Below, one piece after another: positions 47,520 through 57,255 of a DNA stretch of 64,000 nucleotides; position 1 is the first letter of the stretch; every line of letters starts with the position of its first letter. A program made the position numbers and the translations under genes. The stretch covers positions 1,240,001-1,304,000 of the forward strand of contig NW_026611618.1 of assembly GCF_028009165.1 (NCBI RefSeq), given 5' to 3'. The notes below the pieces were generated by a model, which searched no databases, was not told the DNA's origin, and worked only from the letters and a program-made list of their open reading frames with translations. The DNA comes from Akanthomyces muscarius (taxonomy: Eukaryota > Ascomycota > Sordariomycetes > Hypocreales > Cordycipitaceae).

Positions 47520-49084
47520 CTAAATTTTACTTTCATGCTGAGATGATGTTGCTGTGAGCCCCTGCGGCTGCCGGCCTTTCTTGGTGCTGCGTATTTCTCT
47601 GACTGTTTTTGCGAATTCCGCCTCCACGTCGTGTTCTGACAGCCAAGTGAGATCCGGCCGGTTCTTCAATCGTGTAATCAAAGCCTTATCTTCAGCTTCC
47701 ACAGAAGAATATGCCGAGCCATTCTTCTTCAGGGACTTGGGGACGATATGCAATAGTTTAGTGACATGCGGTCGCCTCGTTCTGTCGTATAGCGTCAAGG
47801 CATGTTGAATCTCGGCAAGGTGCAAGGGAATGCATGCTGTTCGCGATTCCAATACATGTTTGAACGCAAGGCCAAGCGCAAGCGCATCATTCAACGCCAA
47901 AGACCCCCCGGCAGCAAACGCGCCGCCGTGAGTATGCGCTGCATCACCAAGGAGTGCTACACGAGGCGCGGGTAGCCAGGTAGGCAGAGCAGTCCCAGCG
48001 TAATTGGGGAACAAGCGCACGTTTGGCGTCAGCTCAGTCAGACGTTTTACTACCGGGTTCCAGTCTTTGTATCTCTCCCTAAAGAACTCGACGTTACCGG
48101 CCTGATTCCAGGTGATTGCCTTGTCGAGCTCCGCGCCGCTTCGCAAGTCTTCATAGGCGCCAACTGTAGTGTACTGGTTCTTTCCGAGCTTGGAAGCAAA
48201 AAAGGAATCTTTGGGGCCCCACTGCAACTCGTAAGTTCATATTCTAAAGGTATAATGGCATTGTACTTACCCAGTGAACGGCATCGAGTGGCAAGTCGGG
48301 TATCTTACCCTCCAACATAGATGCATCAAATGTTGACCGCATGAAGACCTTTCCGGTAAATTCCAAATGATAATCTGGTAGCAGAGATTGTCTCACTTTC
48401 TAGACTTCTATTAGTGTTGACGCTTACAATGGGACGTGGCGATGCCACGAACAGATCGGATGCCGTCGGCGGCAATTAAAATGTCGCCATGTGCCTCTGT
48501 GCCATCCTCAAAAAAAAGTACGGCATCATTTTGATTGACGTCGGCTCGTGCTATTCGTTTGTTGAGATGAATAGAGGACTTGGGGACATGGCCGAGGAGC
48601 GCGGCGTGTAGATGGCCGCGATGAAACCTGGTCGTCAGGTGGCGGCGGTCAGAGACCTTGGTGTGAGTGTCCACAGAAACAACCTGATTCGACTTCCAGT
48701 GCCTGCAAGGGTTCAGTAAAGATACGCGAGGAGAATTTTCAGCTCCTTTATACCGATAAATCTGCGGAATTCCACTTGGACCTCTGAAGCCAAGATCGTC
48801 GCTCAGGGCCTCGTGTACACCTAGTCGTTCTAGCGTTCGCATGCCCTGTCATTTTGTAAGTTCTTCCGCCCCTGCTCATTTCTTCGTGACGACGGATAAT
48901 TTATGCTCACATTTGGGCTGAGTGCGATGCTGGCGCCGATTTCCTGCAGCTCGGGAGCTTGCTCATAAATCTGGATGTCGAGGTTTGGTATGCCGGACAC
49001 ACGCGCGAGTGAGATTGCCGTCGCCAGGCCACCTATCCCGGCGCCCGCAATCAGAACACGGAATGAGGGGGCGTTTTCTGCCAT
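47520..49084 (-). CDS. Class A FAD-dependent monooxygenase (salicylate-hydroxylase-like)
   Basis: Complement(join(47520..48221, 48271..48399, 48453..48702, 48754..48845, 48911..49084)) gives 448 residues. The Rossmann motif IAGAGIGGLATAISLA is at the start, the mid-protein motif DILIAADGIRS binds FAD/NAD(P)H, and the second FAD motif is VALLGDAAHTHGGAFAAGG. Together they define single-component flavin hydroxylases. Such enzymes hydroxylate or epoxidise aromatic or polyene substrates with NAD(P)H and O2 and are frequent tailoring enzymes of fungal natural-product clusters. No signal peptide or membrane segment is obvious. The fourth donor (TCT|GTTCGT) is non-consensus but gives the conserved IRSKVRQSLLPD junction and removes a stop. 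It shares a 680-base divergent promoter with the transporter gene. Substrate unknown. Confidence 0.88.
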
Positions 49085-49763
49085 TGTTACGATGAATGGC
49101 AGAAATCGCGAAACAGTGAGACTAAAAGGGTTACAACAAGGCTCGGAGTAGCTATTGCATGCGCGACAAGGCTCACGAATAAGCCGGAATGCGACCTTGT
49201 TAGCTCATCAGGCTGCCCCTCACTTCGAAGCTGGCAAAATAAATATGCAGACCAGCAAGAATAAAAGGCTGTCGATGTCAAGTCGCAAGGAAGTCATTCT
49301 CCATGAAATTTTGACTACCCATTTGTTGCCGGCGCCCTTTACACGGCAATTGTCCAGTCTCGAACTGTGTTTGTGAGCGACTCCCCATCACGTCAACGCC
49401 TTGGGTATGGCGTGCGGCAACCAGTAACATAAGAGTGTGCAACTTACAATAACCGGTGCACAAATCGACACAAAACATATGTTATTTGTTATCTCTGTCT
49501 TTGGCCATTCCATAGGCGCTAGAACTCTTGTTGCTTTGGAGTATATCGCAGTCCACCCTGCAGTCTGTCATCCGTCACGTCTCCCGAGACCAGAGTGACA
49601 CTCTTCTCGCGGCCATTTGAACTGACACTGGGATTTACTAGTGCATACGCGTTAATCAACCCATTCAGTCGGAATTTCGGTCGTTCGAATTCGCAACTGG
49701 CATATTTCACGATTACTACCTACTGGTGCCCGGATCTCGCCCGGGCTCTCGTAGAAGTGCAAC
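49085..49763. promoter_or_regulatory. Divergent promoter shared by the FAD monooxygenase and MFS transporter
   Basis: 680 bases between two start codons in opposite directions, suggesting co-regulation. A CGG-N5-CGG repeat (49670-49680) and a nearby TTCGAA could serve a zinc-cluster regulator. No such regulator gene is present in the window. The overlapping short frames near 49519-49795 are not supported. Confidence 0.45.
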
Positions 49764-51613
49764 ATGATGGAGACCCCCCAGAAAGATACATATGAGGCAA
49801 CAACGGCGCAGGCTAACATCGGAGACAATAATGGCATAACTGCAGATACGCTGAAGCTCCCAGACCGATATGCCGACGAGAGCTACAAACTTTTCAGTGA
49901 AATCAAGGCCACGGAACCAACGCCAGAAGAAGCTACTAAAATTCGCGACAAACTTCTCTGGCGCATTGTGCCCTTTCTGTGCATCGGATACCATCTAATG
50001 TTTCTAGACAAGCAAACAGTACGCTCTGGGCCTGATGAGGGAGGCATTCCCAAAACACAAGACTGATTCCTGATTGTGCGCACAGCTTGGCAGCTCTGCA
50101 ATTCTTGGCATTTTCAAGGACGCACATTTAAATGCCAATCAGTACAATTGGCTGTCATCCATCTTTTACTTTGGGTACATGATTGCAGAGTTTCCGCAAA
50201 ATTGGGCGTTACAGAGGTTTCCTGTGGCCAAATGGCTCGCTGGTAACATAATTATCTGGTACGTCCATCGTCATCGTCGCGCGTCATGTACACACAAGTA
50301 CACACGCAAGCCAAGGCACTCACGTACAAAATTTCAGGGGCGCCATCGTACTACTTCACATTCCTTGCAGCAGCTTTGCATCCCTCTTTGTCGTCCGATT
50401 TCTCTTGGGTTTGGCCGAGGCCTGCATCGTGCCTTCGTTTCTGCTCATCATGTCCATGTTCTTTACATACCAGGAGCAGGCTGTGGTGATGCCAATCATG
50501 TGGTCAATCGGCAACGCGAGCCCGGTTACAAGTGGCTTGCTGTCATATGTGACTTTGCACATTCATACCGACCACTTTGCATCGTGGCAATGGCTCATGC
50601 GTAAGTATCGGCGTCCGCTCCGAAGTCATTCTTCACGAACCGCCTCTTTAACAACCTCATAGTTCTTTGTGGATTTATGACCATAATATTCGGTGTTTTC
50701 GTCTACTTGCTGCTGCCCGACAGTCCGCTCTATGCTCATTTTTTGACACCTGAAGAGCGCGCAAAGGCAATCCTTCGAATCAAGGAAAATCATTCTGGCA
50801 TTGAGCAGAAGCGCTTCAAGAAAGAACAGTTTATCGAGGCCATCAAGGATCCAAAGACTTGGCTTTTTACAGCACATGCCCTCACGCAAGAGATGGCGAA
50901 CGGAACCACAAACCAGTACTCACTACTCATCAACTCCTTTGGCTTCTCGGTTCTGCACACGACGCTGCTCGGAGCCGTCCTCGGAGCTCTAAACTTTTCT
51001 TGGCTAGCGATCACTGCCATTGTACTGCGCTACACCAAAAATTGCCGCGCGTGGATATCCCTTTTCGCATACATACCCACTGCGCTTTCAAGCATTCTTT
51101 TGCTGAGTCTGCCTTCAAACGATCGCTGGGGACTGATCGTTGGCATTTGGATCCGCTCTGCTGTTGGCGTCCCATACGCTGTCGTCATGATTTGGGCGGC
51201 CAATGCCTCTGCCGGCCACACAAAGAAGACTACTGTCATTGCCCTATATCACGTCGCTTACGGTGTGGGTAATATCATCTCACCCCAGCTTTTCCGCCCG
51301 CAATGGAAGCCGCGTTACCGCCCGACCTGGATCATTCTCTTGGTGGTTGCCGCCATAGTACCCGCAATCTTCGTCGGGATTCTGCGTGTCTACCTTGACC
51401 GCGAAAACAAGCGCCGTGACAAAATCGAGTTGGAAAATCGAATCGAAGATAATGGTGTTGTTGAGACGGTCAATGCCGATGGCATTCAGGAAAGACAAAT
51501 TGTCGACAGGAACCAGCTCGACTTGACTGACAGACAGAACTTAAAATTGTAAGTCAACTTGCACTGTGGTCCGAACTTCTAGCTTACGACAATGCAGCCG
51601 CTATGTGTTATAG
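49764..51613 (+). CDS. Major facilitator transporter, anion:cation symporter (Dal5/allantoate permease) family
   Basis: Join(49764..50018, 50086..50258, 50338..50600, 50663..51548, 51598..51613) gives 530 residues. A hydrophilic N-terminus of about 65 residues is followed by some 12 membrane spans. Family-typical segments include KLLWRIVPFLCIGYHLMFLD, FYFGYMIAEFPQNWALQRFP, the LLGLAEACIVPSFLLIMSMF span, and the C-terminal DLTDRQNLKFRYVL tail. Members import anionic nutrients such as allantoate, nicotinate, pantothenate or peptides with protons, and some sit in biosynthetic clusters. The last exon is only 16 bases and is needed to produce the conserved tail; without it the frame would run on at GTAAGT. 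Divergent from the FAD monooxygenase. Substrate and direction cannot be told from sequence. Confidence 0.9.
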
Positions 51614-51653
51614 AGAAGCCAATACACAATTCAAGTTTGCTTTTAAGATTGCC

Positions 51654-53294
51654 CTAGACTTTACGACCTTCCGCCTTTCTGGCATTGACAACATAAATGC
51701 GAAAAATGACTACGCCTACTCCCAAGCTAACTAGTGTCCACAGAAGAGTTCGTGGTAAAGCAGATGCATCAAGGCCGTCCTTGATAAAGAACTCTCGGCT
51801 AGCATCACTGCCATGATGCGCCCACTTCAGGCCCACAACTTTGAAGGCGAAATCCTTCTGGAAGCGAATATTGTAATATGGCGCTGGGTGAATGTGGCGT
51901 CCCCGTTGAGCCATATCTCGCGTTGATGTGAACCAGGTATATGTGGTGCCGTGGAGATTTCGAAGCGTAAATGCGTCTCCCCTTTGTCCCTGAAATGCAA
52001 TCCTTAGATCACCTTTTTCCGAGAAAATTTCGACAAAAAAACTTCCTGCTGCGTTGTGATATCTTCCTTCCAACTCCTTTTGTTTTGTGGAGGGTGTTGT
52101 GTCGCCAACTTTAATGCCCTCAAATTTCTGAACGGTGCTCAGGCGTATGGCTTTGCTCGCATCAGCGGCATCTCTGGCCAGCGCAACATAGTCAGTTTCC
52201 GAACCAATCTCAAATAGTTCTTCTATGATGAGCTGTGCAACCCAATCCGGTGCGTCGCAGAAGCCGTAACCATTACTGAGCACAACCACGCCGCTGGGCG
52301 TCTTGGGACAGAGGTAGACGGCAGAGGTCGCGCCTGGGAGGTTTCCTTGGTGGTACAGGGCTAGCCGCGGCTTGTTGATGAGAGGCATCTGGGAAAGTCA
52401 TGGATTCAAACCCATGGCACCCAGAGTGCCAGGGAGCTGGGTACGGATCCAGCCCAGTCCATAGAAGCGCTCCAAGATTGACATCTCGCTGTCTTTCATA
52501 AATGCTTTCCCAGAAGTTATCACTGAGAGTCCTTTGAGCAAGTGCTGGGAAGGACAAGCATCAGCCGTTCTAGAAAGTTGCTGCAGCATAGCAGCGTAAA
52601 AAACAAGAAGGTCATTCACCGGGCTGCTAATCCCACCCGCAGCAACCATTGTCGTCCCAGGCACAAAAAAAGAAGCATTATTTCTTACGGCGGTCCCGTC
52701 TTCAGTGACGAGATACGTCTTGGCCACATCGCAAGACTGGCTGTCATTGAAGCTCAGACCCGTCCTAGAAAGGCCAAAGGGCCGAGCGATCCTAGACTTG
52801 AGAAGCGAGCTGTATGATTTCCCCGTAAGAGCACCCATGGCGAGGCCAACTATCGCATACCCCAGGTTATTATAACTCCACTCCGTACGCAATGGGTGAA
52901 TAGTAGGTTGTGAGCCAAACATAGGAAGGATACAAGAGTCATTCAAGAGCGGCTGCGCATGCCAGTACAGGGATTCGCCACCAGTGATGCCTGTTCTATG
53001 CGAAGGCAAGTCTAGCGGAGTAGTCCAGTTCGTGACCTCTGCTGATGTACTGTGGGAGGCGGGAAGAATCTCGCGGATGGGCGAAGACCAGTCTGCCAAG
53101 CCCTCGTGGACGAGCGATCCGTAGATGAAGGAGGTGAATGACTTGGAGAGTGATGCAATCGGGTATATGGTGTTGCCTGTAGTTGGCTTCTGGCCTGAGA
53201 CGTCTGAATGACCGTATTTATGGCGAAAGACGACTTATCCTTCGTGAACTACTCCGACTGATAGGCCTGGAACACCAGAGATGGAGGCGATCAT
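51654..53294 (-). pseudogene. Beta-lactamase-fold serine hydrolase, inactivated by two nonsense codons
   Basis: A single intronless frame of 547 codons reads as a class C beta-lactamase/penicillin-binding-protein-like hydrolase apart from two stops. These are TAA at 53235-53237 (20th codon, in VVHEG*VVFRH) and TGA at 52398-52400 (in GLNP*LSQMP). Both are explained by single substitutions, probably from AAA and GGA. Otherwise the protein is complete: nucleophile motif SLSK (SxxK) near residue 51, YNN (Y-x-N) in EWSYNNLGYAIVG, full C-terminal domain, and a single hydrophobic segment (WTLVSLGVGVVIFRIYVV) near the end. The stops cannot be spliced out without deleting conserved sequence. Upstream of the ATG at 53294 the frame is closed by TGA (53322-53324), and no better start is seen. 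Relatives act as esterases, amidases or acyltransferases, several in natural-product clusters. Sequencing error cannot be excluded. Confidence 0.8.
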
Positions 53295-53694
53295 GTCGAG
53301 TTTGGGGATAACGATGGAGGATCAGACAAATTTTCGCTTGTTGTCGTTGTTGTTGTGGCAGTCTGTGACTGATACCGAGTGGGCAGAAAAGTTAAAGCGC
53401 GGTACCAAAATGTCGCTGCTCTGTATTTGAAAGTGGAATTTTGCAAATGGAGAGGGGCGCGGTTGGATTATGTGCGTCTCAGTATCTGGCAAAGAGCCTG
53501 ACGCGCACAGTGTTACCGAGTACGGGCCGTAGCGCCTGTGTAACCGCAACAGGACGAGCAAATACAAAATGAAAAAGCGAGATAGTTAGGAAGTATTGAT
53601 GAAATTGAATAGAATCGTAATTGTCACTGCCATCCGGATTCAAGCTCTTCATTGACACAAAGTACTCCGTTCTGTAATCAGGCTAGACACCATT
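53295..53694. other. Spacer between the pseudogene and the NmrA-like gene
   Basis: 400 bases, probably the old promoter of the broken hydrolase and the 3' end of the reductase-like gene. No gene supported. Confidence 0.4.
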
Positions 53695-54615
53695 TTAGGA
53701 ATCCTTCTTATCAACAACGTCCCGCAAGTACGTTTTTGCATCCGTCATCTTGATGCCTCTCTCATAGTTGATGGTCTCCTCCATCTCCCATGCCACACCG
53801 ACCCCGTGTGCAAAAGTCTCCCTGTACTTGACCATGACGTTGGGATCTTGCCTGAGCTGCTGCGCCAGAACGTCCAAGTCCCAGAGCTCCTTGTGAAACT
53901 CTTTGCCATGGTGCGCATCAACAAGATCGCCCACTTTCTTGTACGACAGCGTGTCGCCTGCCACAAACACGACCTGATTTTTGATGCCCTGTGGGTCGAG
54001 CATCACGTCGGCCGTGACCCGGCCAATGTCTTCCGGTGTCGTCAAGGTGATGCGGTTGTCCCAGCTGCCGAGGCCGCGCACAGTGCGCTTGTCCAGGTCG
54101 ACGACGCCAAACGCCGCCAGGAACAGGAAGCTCATGAACAAGCCCGTCGACACAATCACCCACTCGGTCTCTGACTGCGCGCGTAGCAAGCGTCGCACAG
54201 CGAGCTGCTCGTCAAAGAGATCCTGCGAGCTACCCTGGCCGATCTTGTCATAATCCATACCAAACTGCCATGGGAAATATCGCTTAGCCCGTCCCTGACA
54301 GGCCGCCTCGGCCAGTTTCGTCTGCGTGCCGGACGGAAGCTCCATCCCGGTACAGCTGACCACGATGTCGTATTTGCCGAGAATGGGCGCCAAGTCATCC
54401 ACAGAGGCACTTGACACATCTGCAGTTTCAAATTCGATGCCTAGACTCTTGAGATGAGCGATCTTAGCAGCTTTTTCTGTGTCTGTCGAGTCCAAGGAAG
54501 CTTGGCGAAGAAGCACCGCGAGCTTAGTCGAAGGCCGCTTGGGGTGCTGCGCCAGCGCCCGAAGCACCGCCAGGCCAAGCTCTCCTGCGCCGAGTACGAG
54601 GACTTTGTCGGCCAT
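53695..54615 (-). CDS. NmrA/isoflavone-reductase-like NAD(P)-binding protein
   Basis: One exon of 306 residues starting MADKVLVLGAGELG; a slightly longer frame exists but starts with TTG, so the ATG at 54615 is used. The N-terminal GAGELGLAVLRAL motif is the dinucleotide-binding loop of an atypical short-chain dehydrogenase, followed by DIVVSCTGMELPSG and the FPWQFGMDYDKIG segment. Such proteins include pinoresinol/isoflavone reductases, which reduce double bonds or ethers with NADPH, and redox-sensing NmrA-type regulators. The NmrA-like fold, small size and neighbouring oxidative genes favour a reductase-type tailoring enzyme, but the catalytic lysine of the isoflavone-reductase class could not be placed with certainty. 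No signal peptide, so it is cytosolic. Confidence 0.82.
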   Translation of the reverse strand: MADKVLVLGAGELGLAVLRALAQHPKRPSTKLAVLLRQASLDSTDTEKAAKIAHLKSLGIEFETADVSSASVDDLAPILGKYDIVVSCTGMELPSGTQTKLAEAACQGRAKRYFPWQFGMDYDKIGQGSSQDLFDEQLAVRRLLRAQSETEWVIVSTGLFMSFLFLAAFGVVDLDKRTVRGLGSWDNRITLTTPEDIGRVTADVMLDPQGIKNQVVFVAGDTLSYKKVGDLVDAHHGKEFHKELWDLDVLAQQLRQDPNVMVKYRETFAHGVGVAWEMEETINYERGIKMTDAKTYLRDVVDKKDS

Positions 54616-54938
54616 CTTGATTGTCAACTGAACTATTAAAGAAGTGCAAAATTGAGGTGCTGAAATGATTGTGATGTGAGGAGTGAAGTAGAAATGCGGC
54701 GTGGATTAGTAATTAGGCTCTGAAGCCGGCTTTTAGAAGATGCAGCTCTGCACATCATGTCGGAGTTAAGGATGCATGTGAAATAGTGCGGTGATACGGA
54801 GAGTCCTTTAAAAAAATCGTTCTATGCAGATACATTTCTATTGGATTTTCATAAAAGCGTATACCGGTAAATCTATTTCGGTAATCGCATCTCGTATTCC
54901 ACCATGGTATCGTGTTTTGAGTCCAGCCTGCAAAGCGT
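54616..54938. other. Promoter of the NmrA-like gene and 3' end of the protease gene
   Basis: 323 A/T-rich bases between two minus-strand genes; no gene seen. Confidence 0.4.
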
Positions 54939-56350
54939 CTAGCTTTCGGAAGCAGGGACTGTCTTCTTGTTGGCGAAACCGACAGCTAGATTGGCGCGGT
55001 CAAAAACAACAAACTGTGCCTTGATGAGAATATCACCAATCACCGAGAAGGGGAGGCCGGCAGATGTCTGCAAGCCACCGTAGCAATATGTGTCGTCGAA
55101 GCGCGCATAGTTGATGTAGTGGCCAGGGATGCGGCCGCGGTATTTGTCGCCGACGCCAAACACAAAGTCGGGCGGGGTCAGCTTGCAGGGAAACATCATA
55201 GTTCCCGTCCTTCTCTCAAAGTATGAGCCAGGCAGCTTGCTGTAATATTCATCGACAATGTGCTGAGGAAACATCACGAGGGACGTGCCCGTGTCCACGA
55301 TGCCGACAATGGTTTCATTATTGTAAGAGTCCCCGCCAAGCTGGTAGCCAGTGAGCTGAACTTCCCAATAAGGCGTAAGGATGTTGATGGGCGTAAAGGC
55401 AATATCACCGATATACTCGGACTTGTTGATGTAGCCAAAATTGTAGTTGCCCGGCATACCCTTTTGCAAGTTGGCTGTGAAAAGCGGCTCGGCGAGGGAG
55501 TCCTTAATGTTGTCCAAAAAGGTCAACTGTTTGTTAGGTCTGACTGTGTTTGCGGAGCTGCTGCCCATGCCCATAATTCCAGAGAAGAAGGTGTCACTGG
55601 CAATGTCCTCGGAAATAACCTGGGCAACCTGGACGGCTTGCTTGTTGGAGCCCACGGGGCCAATGGCAGCGCGATCGGTGTAAACTGAGCCTTGGGCACC
55701 TGAGCCATCGCCATACTTGATTCTCCAGCTCTCGCCGCGAAGAAACTTGCTAGTGTTCGACTTTTCTGGATGGTAAATCGTCTGGCCCTGAAGCTCATCT
55801 TGAGGAGTTTCCGAGGAGAATACCCATCTATTACACGCGTTAGTCAATCTCATTAATTCACACCGGGGAATTCACAAGAGCAGCTTACAGGTCTGAAGAA
55901 CCAGTGTCCAAGTTCAGTGGAAGAACTTGAGGCGGTGTGCCCAAGCTCACTGGAAGCACGTATTCGGAGTCGACGTCTGGCGCAGGTATGGCCTCGGCAA
56001 ACACGGCGGAAGGATTCTCTGATTGAGGAAAATGGTTAGCGAGTTGCCAGACATGGAAAATATTTTTTCGGGATTTCAAATTCACCGGAAGATAATGCCT
56101 GGAATTTAGCTTTGAGCACAGGCTGCAGATCAATGACTGCCTTGATGTGATTTGGTACAGCCTTTGCGTATCGCGCATAAACGCGTAGCAAAGCGTCTGT
56201 CGGGTTAACGCCTTTGAACTTTTCATTGCGCATCTGCTCAAGGGTAAACTGCTCATTCCCGCCCGTAGAATTCGAAGCAGAGCTCCATTGGGCCGCAGAA
56301 TACCCTCCTTCCACTAGGGCCAACGTGGCAACGAGAGTCGTCGTCTTCAT
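54939..56350 (-). CDS. Secreted pepsin-type aspartic protease (A1 family)
   Basis: Complement(join(54939..55827, 55889..56018, 56086..56350)) gives 427 residues. A secretion signal (MKTTTLVATLALVEGGYSAA) and a propeptide of about 80 residues precede the mature enzyme. Both catalytic motifs are intact: DTGSSDLWVF near residue 126, split by intron 2, and VDTGTSLVMFP near 310. The tyrosine of the active-site flap is seen in IKYGDGSGAQGSVYTD. It resembles aspergillopepsin/penicillopepsin-type enzymes that work extracellularly at acid pH. No C-terminal GPI signal is visible; the tail ends KTVPASES. It may be an ordinary nutritional or virulence protease caught in the cluster region, since proteases are rarely needed for small-molecule synthesis. 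Confidence 0.93.
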
Positions 56351-57255
56351 GTTGAGAGGCGTATCCTGTCTGACGGGGAGATCGACGTGATGGCACGGAC
56401 AGCTTCGATAAACCCTCAGCCTTTGTCAGTGAAAGATGAACAACGCTCTTCAACAGCTGAAGCAGCGCGCGGGACTGCGGCCTCCTTTTAAAGATTCTGC
56501 ATGTTTCGCGCCCGAGACATGCTCCTGCTCCTGCCTGGCTTGATCCTTTCGTGGCGCGTAAGTGGACCGCAGGGGGCGAGCACAATCGCCATACTGGCGA
56601 CTGGTAGCTGCGAGGTTGGCACGCACAAAGAAAAGGAAATCTGGACAGCGAGGAATGCTATTCATACAGTAAGAAGGAAGCCCTGTGCAGATCCAGGGGA
56701 AATGGGCACGTCGGCCCATCATGTCTCGCCACTGTGCAGCGGCAAAAGGGTGACGGGTGAGACATGGGGCTGGAGAATAGACCAATGTAAGCGGCGCATT
56801 CGTGACGGAGGGAGACAAACAAAGTCAATCTTTCAAATCGCGCCCTGGCAGTTTTCTGGATAGTCCGAGACATGGCAAGCAATTCATGCCTACTGATAGA
56901 TACAGAAATGATGGTGCCTACGGGCTATAGCGTGGCTGGAAGGCTAAGTCGGCGCCGTCTATGAGCACGCGAGGCAACGTCAGCATACCGCGCAAAAGCT
57001 TGGCTCGACTAGCGCATCTTTTCGGTCGCAGCTTGTCTCATGGCCGATGATAAAAATGCACCCATTCAACAATTTGGACGAGAGGAGGATGCGATCTCTC
57101 GCTCGGCATTGCCGGCGACATCGGCCAAAGTGCGATGACGGAGAGAGCTGCAGGTCGTGCAGGTCGCGTGCGACACGGAGCAAATGTGCGGGGTTTGTCG
57201 ATGCGGGCATTTGTAGGATCTTGTACCAGCAGAGTTGGCATCGACAACCGTAATC
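56351..57255. promoter_or_regulatory. Divergent promoter region between the aspartic protease and BBE oxidase genes
   Basis: About 0.9 kb containing both promoters. No coding sequence supported; short open frames overlap on both strands. Confidence 0.45.

Noticed and set aside
48420..48452. Continuation of FAD monooxygenase exon 3 to the GTAAGC donor at about 48428
   Set aside because: That would insert VRGIATSHC into the conserved IRSKVRQSLLPD junction; the earlier GTTCGT donor fits the family better.
52398..53099. Separate intact gene made from the middle part of the hydrolase pseudogene
   Set aside because: The apparent start is TTG inside a conserved segment downstream of the SxxK nucleophile, and the frame ends at a TGA within conserved sequence; it is a fragment, not a gene.
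53150..53300. Intron that would remove the first stop of the hydrolase pseudogene
   Set aside because: A donor (GTAGTTCAC) and acceptor can be drawn, but the excised part would be the conserved GVVHEG.VVFRH strand region, so splicing is unlikely.
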